Shown here: positions 59,050 through 64,000 of the stretch, piece after piece
How positions within the stretch are numbered: the stretch's first letter is position 1
Layout of the letters: each line of letters begins with the position of its first letter
Notes under the pieces: generated by a model
The model's input: the letters and a program-made list of their open reading frames with translations, nothing else
The model's database searches: none
What the model was told of the DNA's origin: nothing
Position numbers and translations under genes: made by a program
Origin: FEN-1139 sp038207155
Lineage (GTDB): Bacteria; Myxococcota_A; Polyangia; Polyangiales; Polyangiaceae
DNA length: 64,000 nt
Direction: 5' to 3'
Assembly (NCBI GenBank): GCA_038207155.1
Contig: JBBRAB010000014.1
Location: 51,065 to 115,064, forward strand

Positions 59050-59679
59050 CTAGAACTCCATCCGGTAGGCAGCTTCAACGTCCATCGGCGCAGAGGCGTG
59101 CAACCCCATGTCCTTGAGAAGGCCATTGCGAAGGGAGTAGATCCATCCGTGCACCGTGAGGCTTTGACCACGAGACCAGGCATCTTGCACGAGCGTGGTG
59201 CTACAAACATTGACCACGCTCTGGAGCACGTTTAGCTCACAAAGCCGGCGAATTTGGTTGTTTCCCTCGAGCTTACTGAGCTCCGTCCGATGCCGCGCGT
59301 GGATATCGCGAATGTGTCGGAGCCAGTTATCGACCAGCCCATGGGGATTCGGATCGAGGGCTGCTTGAACACCACCGCAACCGTAGTGACCACAGACGAT
59401 GATGTGCTCAACCTTCAGGTAGTCGACGGCAAACTGGATCACCGAGAGTGCGTTGAAATCGGAGTGAACCACCTGATTTCCGACGTTGCGGTGCACAAAC
59501 AGCTCACCTGACTCAAGCCCCGTGATCTGATTGGCAGGCACTCGACTGTCCGAGCATCCGATCCACAGGTACTTCGGAGACTGCTGCCGAGCGAGCTGCT
59601 CGAAGAAGCCCGGCCGGGCCTGCTCGGCCTGCTCGGCCCAGCGTCGGTTGTTCTCGAAGAGATGCGCGAGTGACTTCAT
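59050..59679 (-). CDS. can: Beta-carbonic anhydrase
   Basis: The 209-residue zinc enzyme interconverts CO2 and bicarbonate. Zinc ligands are in WIGCSDSRVPANQ (Cys, with the Asp-Arg dyad) and CGHYGCGGVQAAL (His, Cys). The family match covers the full length. It has no signal peptide, so it is cytoplasmic. A promoter-like sequence lies about 90-115 bases upstream. Its stop codon abuts the ppc start with no gap, so it is the first gene of a two-gene operon. Confidence 0.95.
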   Translation of the reverse strand: MKSLAHLFENNRRWAEQAEQARPGFFEQLARQQSPKYLWIGCSDSRVPANQITGLESGELFVHRNVGNQVVHSDFNALSVIQFAVDYLKVEHIIVCGHYGCGGVQAALDPNPHGLVDNWLRHIRDIHARHRTELSKLEGNNQIRRLCELNVLQSVVNVCSTTLVQDAWSRGQSLTVHGWIYSLRNGLLKDMGLHASAPMDVEAAYRMEF

Positions 59680-60006
59680 GGTGCGGTCTTGAGTTCCACG
59701 GGCCCCGAACCCTCAACTCAGGTGATGAGTCCAGGTCGCTACCGGCGAGTGGAGCGTCGTCCCCGTCCGTATAAGTGGTTTGATTACATCGTCAACTGGC
59801 CCACGCACCCTAGCACTCGCGAAAGCCCGGGCGATGAGAGAGGATTTCTTAAAGAAGACTGCAGTTTCAAGCCTTGACTGGCTGGCCGTCACCCACGCTG
59901 ATTGGCGGCAGCGGCAGGACGCATCAGGTCCAGCGGTTTCGCCGAAGCGCTCCGCCGGCCGTGGTAACCTGAGGGACGCAGGCTTCTGCCGTCACGTTGC
60001 CCGCCC
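59680..60006. other. 327-bp intergenic stretch upstream of can and the broken lipoprotein
   Basis: The region holds the candidate can promoter on the minus strand. Short reading frames on the plus strand show no ribosome-binding site or recognisable domain. I see no RNA gene or repeat here. Confidence 0.45.
59768..59795 (-). promoter_or_regulatory. Candidate promoter of the can-ppc operon
   Basis: Read on the minus strand, TTGACG (59795-59790) and TATACG (59773-59768) are spaced by 16 bases: 5 of 6 match at -35 and 4 of 6 at -10. The region is more A/T-rich than its surroundings. It lies about 90 bases before the can start codon. Confidence 0.5.
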
Positions 60007-61038
60007 ATGAGCGCGCTGCTGCTTTGCCTCCCGACCGCAAGCTGCTTTTTCTCGGTGCCCGACGTCGTCACGAGCAGCGGCTAGGCCGCGGGCGCGACCA
60101 GCGGCGGCGGAGCGACGAACTCGGGCGGCAACGCGACTGGCGGAGCGACGAACTCGGGCGGCAACGCGACTGGCGGAGCGCTCAACCAAGTCTCCATCCT
60201 GGCGACCTCGCAGGACCGACCTTTTGACGTCGAGCTGGACGCCAGTCGGGCGTATTGGACGACGGTCACGGGCCTCTACACCATCGATCTCCTGCGCGTT
60301 GAAGGCTGGCACCATGCGCTGCTGGTGGAGGACGACCTGCTCGGACTGACGCAGGACGACGCGCGCCTATACGTCGCTGCAAGCAAAAGCGGGGCGATCA
60401 AGGCCGTAGACAAGTCGACTGGCACCCCAACGATTCTCACCTCGGTGCCGAGCCCGCTCGGGATCGCCGTCGACGCGACTGCCGTCTATTTCACCACCAG
60501 CGCGGGACTCGTCGGCAGCGTCCCCAAAATTGGAGGCGCCTTCACGCCGCTCGATCAGGTGACGCCGGCACCTGGCTGCGTGCTGTTTGATGTCGTCGTC
60601 ACCGGGACGCAGCTCTTTTACTCCAACAGCTGCTCGCTCGAGATCCGTGAGTTGCCGAAGACTGGCGGCAGCGCCACGGTTTTCGCCAAAGCAGCGAGCT
60701 CGCCTTTCGGCCTAGCAACGGACGCCTTCTACCTCTATTGGCGCGAGGGCGACATGACCAGCACGGGACGTGTGATGCGTAAGCCGCTCGGCGGGGGCGC
60801 CGAGGAGACACTCGCCAGCGGACAACCCTGGGCGCGCGGTCTAGTACTGTCGGACACTCAAGTCTTTTGGTCCGTGGGCTACGTCACCGGCGGCCTGATC
60901 ATGAGCGCTCGCAAGGACGGCTCGGAGCTGACCGTGCTCGCGCGCGATCAACTCAATCCTCACTCCCTCGCTCTCAATCCGAATTGGCTCGCTTGGACCG
61001 ACTACGGCGGGGCCACCGTCATGCGGCTTGCTCGCTAA
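60007..61038 (+). pseudogene. Lipoprotein-like beta-propeller gene interrupted by in-frame TAG
   Basis: From ATG 60007 the frame gives a short lipoprotein-type signal (SALLLCLPTASC) and 13 further residues. A TAG at 60082-60084 follows, and then the same frame is open for 318 codons to the TAA at 61036-61038. After the stop come a Gly/Ala/Asn/Thr-rich linker (two 33-bp repeats) and a beta-rich domain resembling a propeller (AVYFTTSAGLVGSVPKIGG; AFYLYWREGDM; QVFWSVGYV). These parts belong together as one secreted lipoprotein. The simplest reading is a nonsense mutation or a base-call error. If translation instead begins at GTG 60325 or nearby, the product would lack its signal. Confidence 0.65.
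60106..60171 (+). repeat. 33-bp tandem repeat in the linker
   Basis: Two identical 33-bp units (60106-60138 and 60139-60171) sit just after the in-frame TAG and encode the Gly/Ala/Asn/Thr linker. The unit length preserves frame. Confidence 0.95.
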
Positions 61039-61062
61039 ACCCCCGCGCCGAGGATGATTTCG

Positions 61063-62454
61063 ATGTCCGTTGATGAGACCACGCTCGCGATCAGCGCCCA
61101 GTTGGCACCCCTAGGCGCGGCCACGCCCACCTTTCGGCTTGAGGTGATCGAAGGTCCGCAGACGGGCAGTCAGTTCCTGCTCAGCCCGACAGCGCTCGCG
61201 CGCGTTCTGCTAGGAAAAAGCCCGATCTGCGATATTCGCCTGACCGATCCACGCGTGTCGCGTCGCCACGCCGCGCTTGAGCCCTGCGACGATGGCCTGC
61301 GCATCACCGATCTCGGCAGCACCAACGGGGTCACCGTCAATGGCGTGATCGTGCACGACGCGATCCTAGTCGGCGATGAGATGATTCGTCTCGGGGGAAC
61401 CACCCTGCGCGTCGTGCGGGGCGAGTCCACGCAATCCCCTGAGCCGCCGAGCGCGGACGCCTTTGGTCGTTACCTCGGCGCCAGTCCGGAGCTCCGCCGC
61501 ATCTATCCGCTGTGTCAGCGCTTAGCAGAGAGCCACGTGCCGGTGCTGCTCGAGGGGGAAACCGGCACGGGCAAGGAACGCATGGCGGAGGCCCTGCATG
61601 AGGGCGGCCCGCGCCGGCACCAGCCCTTCGTCGTCTTTGATTGCACTGCGACGCCTGAAAACCTGGTCGAATCGATCCTACTTGGGGTTGAGCGCGGCGC
61701 GTTCACAGGTGCGGTCCGGACGACCAAGGGACTGGTGGAGGAAGCGCACGGCGGCACTCTCTTGATCGATGAGGTGGGCGATCTGAGCTCCGCGCTTCAG
61801 CCCAAGCTGCTGCGGATGCTGGACACCTCGCGCATTCGCCGCGTCGGAGGCAGCGCACCGATCGAGGTCAACGTACGTATCATCGCGGCCACCAGACGTG
61901 ATCTTGACGCCGAGGTACAAAACGGTCGCTTCCGCGACGATCTCTACTACAGGCTTGCGGTCGCGCGGCTTGAGCTGCCGCCACTGCGTCGACGCCAGGG
62001 GGATGTCTCGTTTTTAGCGCACCGCTTCTGGGCGGAACTGACCGGTGGGGAGCGCTCGCTACCACGACGCCTCGCACTCGTGCTTCAAACCTATGACTGG
62101 CCCGGAAATGTGCGCGAGCTGCACAACAGCGTGGCTCGCAACGCCGCCCTGGGTGACCTCGCCGAGCAAGCCGCACGCCCCAGCCAGCGCCCGTCGTCGC
62201 CGTTAGCTTCGTCGGCGCCACTCGAGGAATCAGCGCCAGCGAGCTCGCGGGATTGGCTCGAACGCGTCCTGAGCGAGGAGACCTCCTTTGCCTGCGCTCG
62301 CCAGAAGGCGCTCGAGGAGTTTCAGCGCCGCTTCGTTGAGCGCGCTCTGCAGCGCCACGCGGGCAATGTGTCGCGAGCAGCTGCAGCCTCGGGAGTGGCG
62401 CGCCGCTATTTCCAGCTCCTCAAATCTAGAAAACGCCCTGATGAGGAGGGCTAG
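61063..62454 (+). CDS. FHA-domain sigma-54-dependent activator
   Basis: The protein of about 463 residues has an N-terminal FHA domain (about 25-115) with SRRHAAL and DLGSTNGVTVNG. A sigma-54-interacting AAA+ domain follows (about 135-375) with Walker A GETGTGKE, GAFTGA (sigma-54 contact) and Walker B GTLLIDEVGD. A C-terminal Fis-type helix-turn-helix ends the protein (GNVSRAAAASGVARRYFQLLKS). It should activate RpoN promoters after binding a phosphothreonine partner. ATG 61063 is preferred over 61054 because GAGG is then 9 bases upstream. The kinase gene follows after 82 bp, so it may phosphorylate or bind this regulator. Confidence 0.93.
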   Translation: MSVDETTLAISAQLAPLGAATPTFRLEVIEGPQTGSQFLLSPTALARVLLGKSPICDIRLTDPRVSRRHAALEPCDDGLRITDLGSTNGVTVNGVIVHDAILVGDEMIRLGGTTLRVVRGESTQSPEPPSADAFGRYLGASPELRRIYPLCQRLAESHVPVLLEGETGTGKERMAEALHEGGPRRHQPFVVFDCTATPENLVESILLGVERGAFTGAVRTTKGLVEEAHGGTLLIDEVGDLSSALQPKLLRMLDTSRIRRVGGSAPIEVNVRIIAATRRDLDAEVQNGRFRDDLYYRLAVARLELPPLRRRQGDVSFLAHRFWAELTGGERSLPRRLALVLQTYDWPGNVRELHNSVARNAALGDLAEQAARPSQRPSSPLASSAPLEESAPASSRDWLERVLSEETSFACARQKALEEFQRRFVERALQRHAGNVSRAAAASGVARRYFQLLKSRKRPDEEG

Positions 62455-62536
62455 TCACCAGCCCCACCGCTGACGTTGCTCCGGGCGCGAGCCCGATTTT
62501 GCACGCCCACTCGTCCGTCGCTCGCTCTGCTGCGCC

Positions 62537-63877
62537 ATGACTGCCGTTTCTGTGCCCTCTCCCCCGACTCCCTTTCCGCATCGAATCGGACGCTACGAGT
62601 TGCTCTTGCCGCTCGGGACCGGAGGGATGGCCACGGTGTACCTCGCGCGCATGCACGCGAACGGGGGCTTTGTGCGTGAGGTGGCCCTCAAGGTGATGCA
62701 TCCCCATCTGCGCACAGCCCCCGAGGCCGTCGCAGATCTGCTCGCCGACGCGCAACTGGCAGCTCGGATCCGCCACCGCAACGTCGTGCCGGTGCTGGAT
62801 GTCGGTGAGGACGAACAGGGCGTCTTTCTCGTGATGGAGTACGTGCCCGGTGCGTCGCTTGTCGATCTACTCCGCTACTACGACGGGCAACTGCCTGTCA
62901 GGATTTCTCTAAAAATCGCCTGCGATGCGCTCGAGCGGCTACAGGCCGCCCATGAGCTCACTGACGCCCAGGGCGACCCGCTTGGGGTGGTGCATCGGGA
63001 CGTCTCGCCTCACAATGTCTTGGTGGGCACGGACGGCGTCGCGCGCCTGGCCGATTTCGGCATTGCTAAGGCCGACTCGCGCGAGTCGCGAACCCACACC
63101 GGGATCATCAAGGGCAAGATCGCGTACATGTCGCCGGAGCAGGCTCGCGGCAAACCGCTCGATCGGCGCTGTGATGTCTGGGCCGCTGGAGTCATGGTCT
63201 GGGAGCTCGTCACGGGCCAGCGCATGTATCCGACCGGCGGTGACGTGATGGCGATCGCGCTCAAGATCGTGTCCGAGACGCCACCGCGCGCGTCCACGGT
63301 GCGCGACGGGCTGCCGGCGGCACTGGACGACGCCATCGCTTGGGCACTCACCCCCGAGGTGGCGCGTCGCTGCCCGACCGCCGAGGCCTTTCGGCGCGCC
63401 CTGCTCGAAGCAACGGAGGGCCTCGCGCTCGCGACCACCGAAGAGGTGGGCGCCTTCGTCCTCGGTGAGGTCGGAGATCGCCTGGCGGAGCTGCGTCTGC
63501 TGGCGGAGCGCACCCTGCAGACGCGCAGCCTCCCGCAGCAGGCTTCGGACGAACTTACTCCCCCCGGACCAATTGAGCCCGAGTCCACGGCCTCATTCGG
63601 TCTCCTGCGGTCGCGACGCGGTCTCGTTGTAGTCCTCGCGGGCGGACTTCTGGGCACGCTCGGGCTCGTCCTGGCCTTCAAAGGGCCCAACCCTCCGCCC
63701 CGTGAACCACCCGAGGCAACTAGCGCTCGCGCAGTCGCAAGCGCGACACCGGCCACCACCCCGCAGCCCAGCGCGGCTCCCCCCGAGCTGCGCAGCACGC
63801 TGTCGCTCCACGCCGACCGTCCCATCGCGCGCCTCACGGTTGGTCAGCGTCGCGTGACCGTCAGGACCTTCGGCTAG
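62537..63877 (+). CDS. Membrane-anchored Ser/Thr protein kinase
   Basis: The 446-residue kinase has the Hanks motifs: a glycine loop at 27-32 (LGTGGMATVY), the ATP-binding Lys at 52 (VALKVM), HRDVSPHN (153-160), DFG (173-175) and an activation-loop end at MSPEQARG. The catalytic domain spans about 20-290. A membrane segment (RGLVVVLAGGLLGTLGLVLAF, about 358-378) separates the kinase from a short periplasmic tail of about 65 residues. No PEGA, PASTA or sensor domain is recognisable in that tail, so input is unclear. It follows the FHA-sigma-54 activator and may be its partner. Confidence 0.93.
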   Translation: MTAVSVPSPPTPFPHRIGRYELLLPLGTGGMATVYLARMHANGGFVREVALKVMHPHLRTAPEAVADLLADAQLAARIRHRNVVPVLDVGEDEQGVFLVMEYVPGASLVDLLRYYDGQLPVRISLKIACDALERLQAAHELTDAQGDPLGVVHRDVSPHNVLVGTDGVARLADFGIAKADSRESRTHTGIIKGKIAYMSPEQARGKPLDRRCDVWAAGVMVWELVTGQRMYPTGGDVMAIALKIVSETPPRASTVRDGLPAALDDAIAWALTPEVARRCPTAEAFRRALLEATEGLALATTEEVGAFVLGEVGDRLAELRLLAERTLQTRSLPQQASDELTPPGPIEPESTASFGLLRSRRGLVVVLAGGLLGTLGLVLAFKGPNPPPREPPEATSARAVASATPATTPQPSAAPPELRSTLSLHADRPIARLTVGQRRVTVRTFG

Positions 63878-63895
63878 CTGGGATGAAATCGCTCC

Positions 63896-64000
63896 ATGGA
63901 CTTGGTCCGGCGCCCCGTGGATGGACGCGTTGGTGGCGGAGCGGGATCGACCAGCATTCTGAGGGTGCGGCCACTTCGCATTCGTAACCCACGTGCATTG
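63896..64000 (+). CDS. Possible start of a gene cut by the window edge
   Basis: From ATG 63896 the frame is open to the window end (35 codons). The translated start (MDLVRRPVDGRVGGG) shows no recognisable domain and the site lacks a clear ribosome-binding sequence. It follows the kinase stop by 18 bases and is only a weak candidate. Confidence 0.25.
   Translation, partial: MDLVRRPVDGRVGGGAGSTSILRVRPLRIRNPRAL

Noticed and set aside
59780..60010. 76-codon frame ahead of the broken lipoprotein gene
   Set aside because: It has no ribosome-binding site or domain and lies over the can promoter region.
60082..60084. TAG read as pyrrolysine
   Set aside because: No pyl genes are seen and the organism type does not fit. 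A mutation or base-call error is simpler.

Overview
The window is high-GC, densely coded bacterial chromosome with no rRNA, tRNA, insertion sequence, prophage or CRISPR array that I can see. The gene content points to a Myxococcota-type (delta-proteobacterial) organism. The signs are a Ser/Thr kinase, a PP2C phosphatase, several FHA domains, a sigma-54 activator headed by an FHA domain, many Ala/Pro/Ser-rich lipoproteins, a TonB-domain/TonB-dependent-receptor fusion, and an outer membrane with TamA/TamB. This placement is inferred from gene content, not from a marker gene.

Layout. 1-1.6 kb: the 3' end of a TrmJ-like RNA methyltransferase, a strong hairpin, an acidic small protein and a secreted barrel-like protein. 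1.7-6.4 kb: a four-gene locus with overlapping or closely spaced genes, made of a zinc-ribbon/FHA protein, a membrane-anchored PP2C phosphatase and two diverged DppB/DppC-like permeases with no ATPase or binding protein. 6.5-11.4 kb: a thioredoxin-rhodanese fusion, larC-larB (nickel-pincer cofactor), a membrane protein and pmbA/tldE. 11.5-16.3 kb: a TolC-MacA-MacB-type efflux operon with separate ATPase and permease. It is divergent from a TonB-CTD/TonB-dependent receptor fusion and a lipoprotein (16.5-20 kb). 20-32.6 kb: rsmE, phosphoesterase, lipoprotein, tamA-tamB, methyltransferase, M23 peptidase, aldo/keto reductase and an OmpR-type regulator. 32.8-43.8 kb: a large Cys-rich VWA lipoprotein, uvrC, a VanW protein, a DSP-like phosphatase, a TetR regulator with an M15-like peptidase, holB and thiE. 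43.9-53.6 kb: two lipoproteins, a YihY membrane protein, hemB, glnE and a phosphoesterase. 53.6-59.7 kb: an operon of GAF protein, CheY-like receiver, trpF and lipoprotein, then a carbonic anhydrase-PEP carboxylase operon. 60-64 kb: a lipoprotein gene broken by an in-frame amber codon, an FHA-sigma-54 activator and a Ser/Thr kinase.

How the genes fit together. Carbonic anhydrase makes the bicarbonate that PEP carboxylase uses, and the two genes abut with no gap. TamA and TamB form the outer-membrane insertion/phospholipid-transport pair. The zinc-ribbon/FHA protein, the PP2C phosphatase, the FHA-sigma-54 activator and the kinase are components of phospho-Ser/Thr signalling, though they lie at opposite ends of the window.

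The most striking unannotated pattern concerns convergent gene pairs. Every gap between convergent genes longer than about 10 bp holds an ordered repeat: short tandem direct repeats (18, 32, 18 and 34 bp units, unrelated in sequence) in four gaps and a perfect 13-bp inverted repeat in the fifth. Three other convergent pairs share stop codons in exact 4-bp overlaps. I see no clear new defence or biosynthetic system. The best candidates for undescribed biology are these repeats and the phosphatase/orphan-permease locus.
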